Counted from the first letter of the stretch, positions 16,744 through 25,862 are shown. The stretch: DNA of 64,000 bases from Pseudomonas cavernae (GCF_003595175.1 NZ_CP032419.1:2604001-2668000), one strand, 5' to 3'. Numbers and translations: made by a program. The notes: generated from the sequence alone by a model not told the origin.

Positions 16744-18669
16744 TTAAACTGACTCCCCAGGCATCAACACTTGAGGGAGATCGTAAAATATCTCAATATT
16801 TTCTTGCTCTGCGTCGTGATCAATTAACTGTTCTGGCAGTGCAGTAGATTGATCAGAACCGCCGTCCGACTCTTTCTGTTGCCTTAATAGCTCGAGATTA
16901 TTTTTCTTGCTCTTATTACTCTCTAGATGATCGCGCCAAGCAGTGATCACACTTTCTCCTCCGTTAAGGATAAATGTCTTTTTTGACAGGGCCCGATTAA
17001 TGAGTCTACGAGTCATCACGCTGTGCTTTTCCCTGCCCCAAGGCCCCAAAGCTTTCAGCTCATCAAAAAAGACCCCCGATGGTAAATAAGCGGTAACTTT
17101 CCGATAGTCCTCTGGGTCAACAATAACGGTCAGTTTTGTAACTATCATGCTCGGCCGCGATGAAAGCTTTGGACTAGTATATCTAACCTTGTCAAGCTGG
17201 ACGTATGGCCTTGTGCCCTTCTCGATACTTCCCCGAACGGTTAAATTCACCGAATGAGAATTGAGACCTCCAATAACCAGATCTTCAGAGTTAATATTTA
17301 CCCTTAATATGTTAGTGTCACTAAGGCGGCACCGGAGTATTTCTAGTGGGCTCAGCGAAAAAGACCCGCCTCCCTTTGGCATAGAATTGTAGTTGGCGAC
17401 AAAAATATCGGTCAATTTAATCGCCTCCTCTACGTCAACTTCGTAGGCGACCGCGTTACTTTCTGGGTCACCTGATCGCCCGCGCCCAGGACTGCTTCCT
17501 GTAGTTGACTGAATTTTGTGCATGAACATTGAGGCTGTTTGCTTAAACAAGTTCTCTATAATAGAACGTCTTTCCGGACTCTGCAGCTGGCCATAATTTA
17601 CGGCGAAACTGAGTTTCTTGGTTATAAGGTCTTTAACATTATTTGAATGATGCTGCATTGCGTTATCGAGATAAATTGCCCCCCAAAGATTGTTTTTAAT
17701 TTCGGGGAATAAAAAACCAGGGAGGCCAGCGCCACTCAGGTAATGTACGCCGGGGATCTCAGGCTCTTCAAGAGGCCTCCAACTACCCGTATATGCTCCA
17801 CTTAATACATCTATAACATCTTGAGCTCGAGTCTCACTGGAAAAACACAACTTATAAGAAAAAATCGCTCCACTATAAACGTCGACAGCCGCGTTAAACC
17901 AAAATCTGTCGACAACATCCTCGGTAGTTACTTTTCTGTCTGGCTTTATGTTTAGAACAAAGTATCCATCTATCTTCCATGCATCAACTTGCATTACATC
18001 AAAGATTTCTGATGGTACGAGAAGGCGCTCATGACCGCTCCCAACTTTCGAGTGAATTTTCGCATTCCCCCCTCCCAAAGCAAATGCGGCCTGGGCAAAA
18101 TCACTGTCTAGTATGGATTGGACGTATGAATAGACTGTTCTTATTCCCATACTCAAAATATTGAAAGGCCATTCATCCTTCGTAACACCAGCATCTTCCA
18201 ATAACTTGTAGAAGCTAGAAGCAAGCGACCTTTTGCTGAAGTGTATTCCATCTTCAAGTCCTTGCTTTTTCTTTAGTACATGAACAATGAACTCCTCGTG
18301 TACCTGAGGGTATCTTTTAAGCGTCGCTACTAGAGCGCCACTATACCCACCTCTTTGCTCTGTTCGCTTACCTTTGACTGGTAAAGTACGCGTATATTGT
18401 TTGATTCTAAAATTTGGAATTAATGCTGCCTCACCCCAATACTTTCCTGTGGGCGCCAAGGTGGTATACCTAGCAATATATCTGGAGAGCTCGGAGCTAG
18501 AGATTCCCGTCCGCTCCGAGATTTCACTCCTTTCTACACCATCTAGCGCTTGCTCTACGGCTTCTCTCCTCAACAAAAATGCTGCTCTCTTATCGCCATC
18601 TAAGAGAGAGCTTTCGACCGTTAGCGCTCCAACGGAATGTATGTCATTCATAGTTATTTTATTGATCAT
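16744..18669 (-). CDS. TnsB/TniA-like DDE transposase
   Basis: 641-residue integrase of the Mu/TnsB family that cuts and joins the 3' ends of the element. N-terminal helix-turn-helix segments (ISERTGISSSELSRYIARY) bind the ends. The RNase-H-like core has D229 (VMQVDAWK), D335 (AIYLDNAMQ) and E372 (SIIENLF), a correct DD(35)E-type spacing, so it looks active. A beta-barrel region follows, and the acidic C-terminus probably contacts TnsC. GGAGAAAA precedes the ATG. It overlaps the TnsA-like gene by 11 bases. Confidence 0.9.
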   Translation of the reverse strand: MINKITMNDIHSVGALTVESSLLDGDKRAAFLLRREAVEQALDGVERSEISERTGISSSELSRYIARYTTLAPTGKYWGEAALIPNFRIKQYTRTLPVKGKRTEQRGGYSGALVATLKRYPQVHEEFIVHVLKKKQGLEDGIHFSKRSLASSFYKLLEDAGVTKDEWPFNILSMGIRTVYSYVQSILDSDFAQAAFALGGGNAKIHSKVGSGHERLLVPSEIFDVMQVDAWKIDGYFVLNIKPDRKVTTEDVVDRFWFNAAVDVYSGAIFSYKLCFSSETRAQDVIDVLSGAYTGSWRPLEEPEIPGVHYLSGAGLPGFLFPEIKNNLWGAIYLDNAMQHHSNNVKDLITKKLSFAVNYGQLQSPERRSIIENLFKQTASMFMHKIQSTTGSSPGRGRSGDPESNAVAYEVDVEEAIKLTDIFVANYNSMPKGGGSFSLSPLEILRCRLSDTNILRVNINSEDLVIGGLNSHSVNLTVRGSIEKGTRPYVQLDKVRYTSPKLSSRPSMIVTKLTVIVDPEDYRKVTAYLPSGVFFDELKALGPWGREKHSVMTRRLINRALSKKTFILNGGESVITAWRDHLESNKSKKNNLELLRQQKESDGGSDQSTALPEQLIDHDAEQENIEIFYDLPQVLMPGESV

Positions 18670-19327
18670 TTTTTCTCCACTTGGTTTTCATGTGGAAAAA
18701 CGCCTCATCGAATTCAACTTGGATTTCTCCCGAGGCAAATAATCTACTAAAATAGAGAAGCGAGGTGGTTGTACTAAATGAATTCAGTACGGACAAATAG
18801 TCACGAATATAGCCAGACTGCTGATCATTTATATGGGCATGAGCTTTTTCAATTAGCTGCTGCGGTATGGCTATGTTTTTCCCGCTTGAGAGAAGCGTGG
18901 CAACTTTAAGAAGCGGGAATATTTTTTGTTTGCGGGGAAAGTATGAATAATCGTCGTATAGACGATATATAGCTTTGTGCTTTAGGGCTAAAAGTCTTTT
19001 CTCCTCGCACTCATTCCACTGCACTGAGCCCGTCTGAGGTTGCTGCAAGAAGATATCATGCCATTCGACTGGCGACAGTAAGGGAGTCACGATGGCGGAG
19101 AAAGAGTAAATTTTTTCTCGCTTTGATTCGTCTAGTGCGCGCTCGACTTTACCGATTTCAAACTCTCTGATACTTGAGTCAAATTCGATATTTAGCAGCC
19201 AGTGAGCCAATTGACGATCATTTCGGAGCTCGACAATTTTCCCAGCTTTAAAACTGTAAAATTTCCAGATGTTTCCGAATGCGAAACCTCTTTCAGTAAA
19301 CGCTGCCGTTTTGCTTTTTTTCTGCAT
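18659..19327 (-). CDS. TnsA-like protein, apparently without nuclease residues
   Basis: 222 residues. The ATG at 19327 follows GGGGGA; an in-frame TTG at 19339 is less likely. It occupies the tnsA position, and its first 120 residues show the TnsA layout: VELRNDRQLAHWLLNIEFD, then SIREFEI, then SAIVTPLLSPVEWHDIF. In TnsA, catalytic Glu, Asp and a Q/E-x-K lie in these blocks; here an aspartate is not seen where PDF-like residues are expected, and no ExK follows. The family link is inferred from position and pattern only. If inactive, 5' cleavage would be lost and transposition might be replicative. The C-terminal half is helical. Confidence 0.55.
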   Translation of the reverse strand: MQKKSKTAAFTERGFAFGNIWKFYSFKAGKIVELRNDRQLAHWLLNIEFDSSIREFEIGKVERALDESKREKIYSFSAIVTPLLSPVEWHDIFLQQPQTGSVQWNECEEKRLLALKHKAIYRLYDDYSYFPRKQKIFPLLKVATLLSSGKNIAIPQQLIEKAHAHINDQQSGYIRDYLSVLNSFSTTTSLLYFSRLFASGEIQVEFDEAFFHMKTKWRKNDQ

Positions 19328-19339
19328 AATATCCCCCAA

Positions 19340-19700
19340 GCTTAGATGCTAGGCGGATATACTGATCCTTATTTAGATTCCATTCAGCGGAGTATTCCAG
19401 TTGCCATTGTAGTAACGAGAGCGCAATGAGATATATTTTTTCAGAATTATAGTGCTGTGCTAATTCAATTCTAATCTAACGCAGTGGGCGGGCCGCTTAT
19501 TCTCCATTATGGAGATTTACTTCAATCTCTAATAATCTCCTACATACTCTTCAGAAGTAAAATTCAAAACGAACTCGCTTTCGCGCTCACAAAAGCGGTG
19601 TAACATATTGATTTATACTTAATACATTAGCCTGGGTTATTGTGGTCTTTTACTTCAGGCTGCTCTTTTCTCGCCCCATGCCCACCAGACCGCGCTTCTA
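19340..19700. other. AT-rich non-coding region, probable transposon end
   Basis: No gene. Contains palindrome TCTCCA-TTA-TGGAGA (19501-19515) and three TTTACTTC-like copies (near 19515, inverted near 19556, and near 19650). Repeats spaced like this next to tnsA could be TnsB binding sites, but the exact terminus is not evident. Confidence 0.4.
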
Positions 19701-19710
19701 GCTCTGCGAG

Positions 19711-20060
19711 GTGTCTAGCTCGGCTTCCGATGCTGCCTCTACCTCAGTACGATTACGCATGACCTGCGTAAATCTCCGTTTTGATGTAATCCCTCCCTCT
19801 CTCCGCGGTTGGCAGCTGTTGGACAGTTTTGGACTGCCACGCTTCTGGTCCACGGTTTGGGCTGATGTCTTACGAGCCGGCCTTGCTGACAGCACTCGTT
19901 CCCGAGCTCTCTACGCAGCATTGCGAAGAACAGCTCCAGGCCGATTGCCTTGACGCCTTGCTGTTCGATCATCGGCTCGATGAGCTTGAGTCAGTCCTGT
20001 CTGGGTTCTTCACGAGACTCCGGAATCAAGCCAAGCGAGACCAAACAGCTAACGCTGACG
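19711..20060 (+). pseudogene. frameshifted N-terminal remnant of a tyrosine-recombinase-type integrase
   Basis: One frame gives LDSFGLPRFWSTVWADVLRAG then LADSTRSRALYAA; near 19910 the match shifts to another frame, with EEQLQADCLDALLFDHRLDE and LSGFFTRLRNQA. Together these read like the N-terminal domain of large integrases found in Pseudomonas islands. The catalytic domain is missing and the sequence ends before the barrel gene. Assignment is from memory of the pattern. Confidence 0.5.
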
Positions 20061-20131
20061 TGCTGCGCTATATCTCGAAAGGTGACTTTTCTGTACGCGG
20101 ACATGGTCTGGGTAAACCACACACAAGCACT

Positions 20132-20884
20132 TCAAAACGAGTGACTGAGCTGCAACCCACTGCCGGAGTCAGGACTGGCATCGGAAAACCCTTTGAGCGC
20201 ATACAGCTGGACTTTCCAGGATGGGCTGAGCCTTTGGGTCAAGAACAGGGTGAATTCCTGGATCTCATCGCCATCGGCAGTCACTTTCTGTCGCCAGTCA
20301 TAGGCCGCGCCCACGGAGGTTGCAGGCGCTAGTCGGGTAACAAAGCCGAGCGAAGCAAAAATCGGATCGCGGAGGTTAGTTTCCGAGGGGTCGCCGAAGT
20401 TCTTCCAGCCCAAAGTAGCAAAGCCGCTGATAGCGCCGAAGGCTTGCGTGAGGTCGAACTGGGCGGAGAAGTCAGTCTTGCCGGTTCCGAGACAGTTTTC
20501 TTCATTGGCTGTCGGCAGCTTTACCTTGCCGATCAGCTCCACGATCAGCCCATCACCTCGACTGCCGTCCAACAGCGCGAAGTTCGCACTCGCCACAGTG
20601 TCCCCCAGGCCTTTTTCAACGCTGCCGCAGTCCCCTGGCAATGGTTCGCCATCCGGCCCCACCGAGGGATTGGTGATGCGCAGGTACGGGATGGTCAACT
20701 TATAGATCATGGGACCGGTTTCATACTTAGCGACCACCGGGACATACCAGGTCTCGCTGGTTGTTGGGGTCCCGTATTTCCCCCGCGAGTAATCAAACCC
20801 TGAAGAAACCGTGAATTCATCGGCAAGGACCGGCAAGACCAGGGACACCAAAAGGCCCGGCATGATCAGGCGAGCAGCTCTCAT
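20132..20884 (-). CDS. outer-membrane beta-barrel protein
   Basis: 250 residues with a signal peptide (1-21, cleaving near VLADEF) and amphipathic strands throughout, ending LQLSHSF with terminal Phe. It has the look of the 'transporter' family near the phenol meta-pathway barrels (FTLFLTQRLSPSWKVQLYAL, a turn-rich C-terminus). Two cysteines (GDCGSVEKG and ENCLGTG) may form a disulfide in a loop. It is downstream of the DUF5666 gene, about 180 bases away, and may share its transcript. Cargo unknown. Confidence 0.7.
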   Translation of the reverse strand: MRAARLIMPGLLVSLVLPVLADEFTVSSGFDYSRGKYGTPTTSETWYVPVVAKYETGPMIYKLTIPYLRITNPSVGPDGEPLPGDCGSVEKGLGDTVASANFALLDGSRGDGLIVELIGKVKLPTANEENCLGTGKTDFSAQFDLTQAFGAISGFATLGWKNFGDPSETNLRDPIFASLGFVTRLAPATSVGAAYDWRQKVTADGDEIQEFTLFLTQRLSPSWKVQLYALKGFSDASPDSGSGLQLSHSF

Positions 20885-21065
20885 GTTTACCTCGTTGCAA
20901 TCCAGACACCGAAGTTCACATCACGATCAATGCCATTACCCTGGCGGAAACTTCATAGAGCCCGGTTGCCCAATTCCTTCCAGGACGCTGGCCCTGCTTA
21001 GCTTAGCCGGCCATCTGCTACCCGCTTGGGCATATGCCTGCCTCCAGCAGAGATAGATTGGGCCT

Positions 21066-22553
21066 CTAATGGGGCCCGGACCGATCCACCCTCTCGCCCC
21101 GCTCCACCCGTTCAACCTGGTCTGGTCGTTCGACGCGTTCAGGCTTGTCCACACGCTCTACGCGTTCAACCCGTTCCGGTTTATCAACACGGTCCGAGCG
21201 TTCGATTCTCTCGATTCTCTCGATCCGCTCGACCCGCACACCGTTCTCGAAAATCTCTATCCGCTCCCGGGTTTCCAGGCGGTCACCGGAATCGCGTGTC
21301 TCTATCCGCTCGCGACGTTCCAAGTCGCCGGACGCGGATTCCTCTCTCCGCTCGATTCTCACCCGGGTGTCGCCATCGTCGCTCCGTTCGATTCTCTCCC
21401 GCGTCTCGCCATCGCTGCTACGCGCGCGTGACTCAATGCCATCACGACCGGAGCCGCTGTGCTCATGCTGCTCGTTTTCGTCCGTAGACGAGTCCTGGTG
21501 GCCGGCCCCCTCCCGGATGGGAGTTGCAGGCTGCTCCCGGGAGAATTCGATGCGCGCGGCCCGAATATCCCGTCCCTTGCCGAACTCGCCGGACACCCGG
21601 ATGCGCTGGTCGACTGCAAGGTCGGCGGCCTGCCCGCCGAAATAGGACGTACTGCTGTCCACATAGGCAGTGAATCCGCCGAACTCGATGCGATTTCCCT
21701 TCTGTCCGCGCACCAGGCCTTCCACGAGTGCGTTACGCACCCGTCCGGCGAAGGGCATGCCAGGATCGCTACGCGTCTGGACGACATTCAGTTGCCTGCC
21801 ATTCCAGGTCCCGCGCACCAGGACCTCGCCGCTGGGTGCCAGCGGCTCGCTAAGGGCCAAACCTTGCAGGTTACCGGCTCGCTCGATCGCACCGATGGCG
21901 CTGACCTGTGCCAGCTTCGGTGCCCGATCGATCCGGCTGGCGACAACGATGCCCCGGGCATCGCGCAAGCCACTGACCCGTACCGGCTCGCCAACACGCA
22001 GCCCTTCTGCCACACGGGCCCCGGCGGCAACGCGAACGGGCTGCCCCATCACCCGAATTGGAGCGGCGCCCGTTGGCACATCCGTGATCGGACCTTCATA
22101 GGCATGGAGGATCGCGATGCTCCGCGCCTCGAGCCCTCGTGGCGATTTGCGGGCCTCCACTGCCACGACTTGGCCAATGGCCAATTGGTTGCTGCTGGCA
22201 GATACGCCGTTCTCACTCAGCGAAGCCTTACTATCAAAGTGCACTTCCACGCCATTCACGCAGATAGAGCCGAATCCGGTGATGGTTCCCACAATGCCCG
22301 TACCACCGATTCCACCGTTGTCGGCTGGTGCGCCGGTACCACCTATTCCACCGTTATCGGACGCGCCGGTACCTCCGATGCCACCGTTGGCTGGAGCGCC
22401 AGTACCGCCGATACCGCCAGTAGCAACGGCGCCCGTTGCTCCCATGCCGCCCGGCTCAAGGCAAACCGGTGCGGCGCTCAGCGCGGGAGAAGCCAGCAGT
22501 AATGGTCCGCAAATGAAAGCGAAGGCACACAGCAAGCGCGTGGCAGTGTTCAT
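21066..22553 (-). CDS. secreted DUF5666-type protein with GGIGGTG repeats and charged tail
   Basis: 495 residues. A signal peptide (1-27) is followed by about five GGIGGTGA-like repeats (residues 37-85), then two or three small OB-like beta domains of the DUF5666 type (GTITGFGSICVNGVEVHFD, LAIGQVVAVEARK, VEGLVRG, DQRIRVSGEF) to about residue 335. The last 145 residues are a strongly charged Arg/Glu repeat tail (units such as VERVDKPER) of very low complexity, probably helical or disordered. ATGA overlap with the upstream DUF6502 gene shows coupled translation. Probably envelope or surface associated; function unknown. Confidence 0.75.
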   Translation of the reverse strand: MNTATRLLCAFAFICGPLLLASPALSAAPVCLEPGGMGATGAVATGGIGGTGAPANGGIGGTGASDNGGIGGTGAPADNGGIGGTGIVGTITGFGSICVNGVEVHFDSKASLSENGVSASSNQLAIGQVVAVEARKSPRGLEARSIAILHAYEGPITDVPTGAAPIRVMGQPVRVAAGARVAEGLRVGEPVRVSGLRDARGIVVASRIDRAPKLAQVSAIGAIERAGNLQGLALSEPLAPSGEVLVRGTWNGRQLNVVQTRSDPGMPFAGRVRNALVEGLVRGQKGNRIEFGGFTAYVDSSTSYFGGQAADLAVDQRIRVSGEFGKGRDIRAARIEFSREQPATPIREGAGHQDSSTDENEQHEHSGSGRDGIESRARSSDGETRERIERSDDGDTRVRIERREESASGDLERRERIETRDSGDRLETRERIEIFENGVRVERIERIERIERSDRVDKPERVERVERVDKPERVERPDQVERVERGERVDRSGPH

Positions 22554-23404
22554 GACGAACTGGCCGTTGTCGGGTTGGGTACTGCTGACGGATTGGGTTC
22601 AGTGTAGAAATAAAGGCCGATGGTGATTCGCTGCCTGGCGTTCGGGTTCGGGGCGTCCCGGGCCTCCAGTTCGGCGGCTAGTTGGTTAAAACCGATCAGC
22701 ACCTGCATGCCTTCCGCACTGACGGCTTCGCGCAGTTGGTCGACACCGGTTGACGACAAGCTGTCGTAGTGGACGCTGCGCTCGAAGAAAGGCGCCCCGT
22801 CTTCGGTAAGGTTGTGCACGGCGGCGCTGGCATGATCGTGGAGGTTGTGCTGGAAATAGGCTGCCTTCTCGTCAAATCCCCTTGTGGGAATGAATGCCAT
22901 CGTCTCCAGGAGGACCCGATCCTGGTCGTCCATTCGCACAATGCCCAGACGAAGCCACTCGTCCAGTACAACGCGGGCACGGATATCCTTGCTGACTTGA
23001 GCCACCAGCCCATCGAACGAACACTGGCCACCAATGCTGGCCAGGCGGTCCAGCGGCAGCGGCCGGCCGGGCCGCTCGCAGAACGGCGAGTTATTCAGCC
23101 AGACGCTGACCAAGTGAGCCCCAAACGAAAAATCCTCGGACGGGCCGGCCGCTCGTCCGACCGCCTTGGCCCGCAGGCGCCTGACATCCTTGCGATGCAC
23201 CCCCGTCAGCAGGCTGATCCTGCTGTCGGTCGGAGGCTTGTCGTCGAGGCGAAATTCGCGCTCGGCTACATCAACGAATATCTCCTTGAGCAGGTCGGCA
23301 AATCTGGTATAGGTGACCCCCTTTTTGAGCATCAGCCTCACCAATGGGCGCATGACGTGCTTCAGCGCCGGCAGTAGAGAGGGAGGCAAAGTGGGCAATT
23401 GCAT
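22550..23404 (-). CDS. DUF6502 family protein
   Basis: 284 residues from ATG 23404 (AAGGA eight bases before; a TTG three bases earlier is less likely). No signal peptide. The N-terminal half looks like a DNA-binding domain: MLKKGVTYTRFADLLKEIFVD followed by DSRISLLTGVHRKDVRRLR, a helix-turn-helix-like pattern, suggesting a cytoplasmic regulator. The C-terminal half is a separate alpha/beta region. It is first in a three-gene run with the DUF5666 protein and the barrel; DUF6502 and DUF5666 genes are known to me as neighbours. Its target is probably this operon. Confidence 0.7.
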   Translation of the reverse strand: MQLPTLPPSLLPALKHVMRPLVRLMLKKGVTYTRFADLLKEIFVDVAEREFRLDDKPPTDSRISLLTGVHRKDVRRLRAKAVGRAAGPSEDFSFGAHLVSVWLNNSPFCERPGRPLPLDRLASIGGQCSFDGLVAQVSKDIRARVVLDEWLRLGIVRMDDQDRVLLETMAFIPTRGFDEKAAYFQHNLHDHASAAVHNLTEDGAPFFERSVHYDSLSSTGVDQLREAVSAEGMQVLIGFNQLAAELEARDAPNPNARQRITIGLYFYTEPNPSAVPNPTTASSS

Positions 23405-23592
23405 CAATGCATTCCTTAAGAACTGTTGATAGCTAAAAACTCCCCTGAGCGGTCAGCCCAGCTTTTCGCCCGAGACTCTCGGCAATCCCGCGCCCATCGC
23501 CTAGAGCAGAACATCCGTCCAACTTCCCGGCCCCGGGCCACAAAACCCGGAGCGTTCGTCGCCCGGTTCATCGCCCGCGTGCGCACCACGAA

Positions 23593-23619
23593 GGAGTCGC
23601 AAACCCCGTTTGCGACTCC
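23593..23619 (-). terminator. stem-loop after the glycine-rich gene
   Basis: GGAGTCGCAAA-N5-TTTGCGACTCC, an 11-bp perfect stem about 75 bases past the stop. No strong U-run follows, so termination is likely but not certain. Confidence 0.5.
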
Positions 23620-23694
23620 CAGTTGATGCGTCCCTCAAGCTCCCGGGACGTTTTCTACGGGTATGCCTGCGTGTTCATTTCGGAACTCGCTGGC

Positions 23695-24738
23695 CTAGCG
23701 CTCTACCTCAGCCACGTCGACATCCGGTGCGTCAGGGGCGTCCGGTGCGTCAGGGGCTTCATTGGCGTCCTCCGCAGCCTCTCTGGCAACATCTGCGGCG
23801 TCTTCGGCAGCCTCTCTGGCTGCATCTGCAGCGTCTTCGGCAGCCTCGCGAGCAGCATCTGCAGCGTCGTCGTCAGCCACTCTGGCTGCATCTGCAGCCG
23901 CTTTGGCCGCGTCTCTGGCTGCATCTGCAGCAGCTCTGGCAGCGTCTCTGGCTGCATCTGCCTCAGCTTTGGCAGCGTCCCTGGTTGCGTCTGCAGCAGC
24001 TCTGGCAGCATCTCTGGCTGCATCTGCGCCCACTACGCCAGCCGCTTTGGCCGCATCTCTGGCTGCATCTGCAGCAGCTCTGGCAGCGTCTCTGGCTGCG
24101 TCTGCTGCATCTCTGGCTGCATCTCTGGCTGCATCTGCATCAGCTCTGGCAGCGTCCCTGGCTGCATCTGCAGCATCGTTGTCAGCGTCATTGTCAGCGT
24201 CGTTGTCATGGGCATTGCCTGGGCCTCTGTTCCCAGCGATACCACCATGGTCAGCGTCGCCGCGTCCCGGGCCTCCATGACCGTCACCGGCATGGCCCGC
24301 TGCACCATGGCCGCCGCCACCGGTACCACCGTGACCGCCTCCGCCGTCACCGCCGTGACCACCGCCTCCGGAGCCTCCACTGCCGGAGCCACCGCCACCG
24401 GAGCCGCCGCCACCGGAGCCGCCGCCACCGGAGCCGCCGCCACCGGAGCCACCGCCACCGGAGCCACCACCACCGGAGCCACCGCCACCGGAGCCGCCGC
24501 CACCGGAGCCGCCGCCACCGGAGCCACCGCCACCGGAGCCGCCGCCACCGGAGCCACCGCCACCGGAGCCGCCGCCACCGGAGCCACCACCGTGGCCGCC
24601 TCCACCGCCGCTGCCGCCACTGCCGCCCTCACCGGCATACGCGCTTGAACCAATCGAAACGTAGTCCGGAACCAGCACGGTCGATGCCGACAGGACTCCG
24701 CCAATTGCCAGAGCCAACAAACATTTCTTGAGCAGCAT
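23695..24738 (-). CDS. secreted glycine-rich protein with 13 GGGGS units and Ala/Asp/Arg helical repeats
   Basis: 347 residues; GGAGG six bases before ATG. A signal peptide ends near AYA (residue about 35). Next come 13 exact GGGGS units plus imperfect flanks, then a Gly/His stretch (GGHGGDGG), which could bind metal. Residues about 175-325 repeat an 11-15-residue pattern of DAARDAAD/AAREAAED, predicting a long amphipathic helix like those of apolipoprotein- or LEA-type proteins. The tail repeats APDAPD. Exported, structural or surface protein by appearance; no family recognised. It lies upstream of the DUF6502 operon on the same strand, with a terminator between. Confidence 0.7.
   Translation of the reverse strand: MLLKKCLLALAIGGVLSASTVLVPDYVSIGSSAYAGEGGSGGSGGGGGHGGGSGGGGSGGGGSGGGGSGGGGSGGGGSGGGGSGGGGSGGGGSGGGGSGGGGSGGGGSGGGGSGGGGSGSGGSGGGGHGGDGGGGHGGTGGGGHGAAGHAGDGHGGPGRGDADHGGIAGNRGPGNAHDNDADNDADNDAADAARDAARADADAARDAARDAADAARDAARAAADAARDAAKAAGVVGADAARDAARAAADATRDAAKAEADAARDAARAAADAARDAAKAAADAARVADDDAADAAREAAEDAADAAREAAEDAADVAREAAEDANEAPDAPDAPDAPDVDVAEVER
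24391..24585 (-). repeat. 13 tandem 15-bp units coding GGGGS
   Basis: Thirteen contiguous 15-base units varying only at third codon positions (RCCRCCACCGGAGCC on plus). Silent variation with constant protein sequence argues that the repeat is selected as protein. Confidence 0.9.
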
Positions 24739-24908
24739 GATGCACCTCCGCTTGGAGTTGCGTAGTCATTTCCGTATCGAACGCAATGACCAGTAAATTC
24801 CCCGCCGCCCATTGGAGCGGCCAGTCAACCGGCGCGGCCATCTATCTGCAGCATGAATGTGCAACAGCGGTTTCCGCACGATCCCTCTGAACCAGTTAGT
24901 GTGGTTTC

Positions 24909-24925
24909 GTGGGAAATTTTCCCAC
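24909..24925. promoter_or_regulatory. palindrome upstream of the glycine-rich gene
   Basis: GTGGGAAA-T-TTTCCCAC, perfect 8-bp arms, about 170 bases upstream of the ATG at 24738. It could be an operator; the factor is unknown. Confidence 0.4.
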
Positions 24926-25862
24926 ATCTTTAAATTAGTACTATCAGCCCGAGTGTCAACGACCGAATATCAGGACTCGCCATGAATGCGGGCTACTTGA
25001 ACTCCAGGTCGTACGCGCACAGCTTCCCGGAATCCAGTCAGGAACTGCCAGCCCGGCTCGACCCTCTGCTTCTTGACGCAGCCCTTTAGCACCTCGGGTG
25101 TATCAAGCTTGGGCTGCCGGGCAAGAGCGGTCTCTAGAAAAGCCGGGGCTATTCAGGCAGGTACTGAGCGGAGATTGCTAATGAGGGCTAAAAAGCAGAA
25201 TCCAAAACTTGAACTGGTCGCGAAGCTCGATGCCGAGGCAATGCGTGGAGACGGTTCTGTATCAAGCAACCAGCGGCGACTCTTGAAGGTCGAAGGAACT
25301 CGAGCCTGTCGGCAAGTTGGCCGGGGCCGACGAACTCAGTGGTCAGAGGGTAATCAGCTGATCAAGACTTGGGACGCAAAAGGCGCCAGGAGCCGTGATT
25401 TATGCTCCTGGCAATAAATCACCATAAAACGGCGTCTCTCAGCCCCAGCTGTCGCGCCATCGGTGGACTTCCTTGCAAGCCTTGGCGGCTGTTGGGCTGG
25501 GGTAGTCCCGCGGGGGCCCTACTCCCCTACCCTTGCGGCCCTGCCTCTCAATGTTCTTGGGTTGTCCGCCGTTCATTGTTCCATCCGGCGGCGAACGACT
25601 CGCTCAGATTGATTCGCCCGTGCATCCAGCTTTGCGGCGGTGCACTCGCATCTGACATGGGCATCTCGCCCTAGAGTGCCGAAGCGAAGGGCACCAGTTG
25701 GCTGAATACCCGCAAGCCGTCCGCGATGAATTCAGGCGCCCCGCACCTACCAACTGGCGCCATCCATGGCATAGCCTTCCGGTTTGACCATGCCATATGC
25801 CGAGCAGCGGCCGGTTACCGATGTTGCGCTCGACAGCAAGCTGCTGCAGTGCACGAGGCAGC
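24926..25862. other. gene-poor stretch before hutG
   Basis: No convincing gene. A weak ORF at 25181-25417 lacks a ribosome site. On minus, 25680-25860 reads in pieces like a decayed C-terminus (MVKPEGYAMDGAS, then EFIADGLRVFSQLVPFASAL) interrupted by a stop, perhaps an old gene beyond hutG. Confidence 0.35.
25384..25411 (+). terminator. stem-loop, possible terminator
   Basis: GCCAGGAGC-N10-GCTCCTGGC, a 9-bp perfect stem followed by AATAAATC. No well-supported gene ends here. Confidence 0.35.

Larger units (their letters stand above)
14438..19327 (-). mobile_element. Tn7-like transposition module (tnsA-like, tnsB, tnsC, tniQ-like); ends unresolved
   Basis: Four genes in one direction with overlaps or short gaps: TnsA-like, TnsB, TnsC and TniQ-like, the order of Tn7-like elements. 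The block is visibly AT-rich against its GC-rich neighbours, pointing to a foreign origin. The transposon end beyond tnsA is probably within 19340-19700; the other end should lie beyond the cargo downstream of tniQ, possibly including the helicase operon, but was not found. Confidence 0.75.

Noticed and set aside
24391..24585. Tandem repeat as a CRISPR array
   Set aside because: Units are contiguous 15-mers without spacers, and they code for GGGGS in frame.
23610..24731. Long plus-strand frames rich in His/Arg or Ala/Thr
   Set aside because: Repeat-driven shadows; only the minus frame has a signal peptide and ribosome site.
25181..25417. 78-codon ORF with a basic start
   Set aside because: No ribosome site, no recognisable feature, and it runs into a stem-loop.
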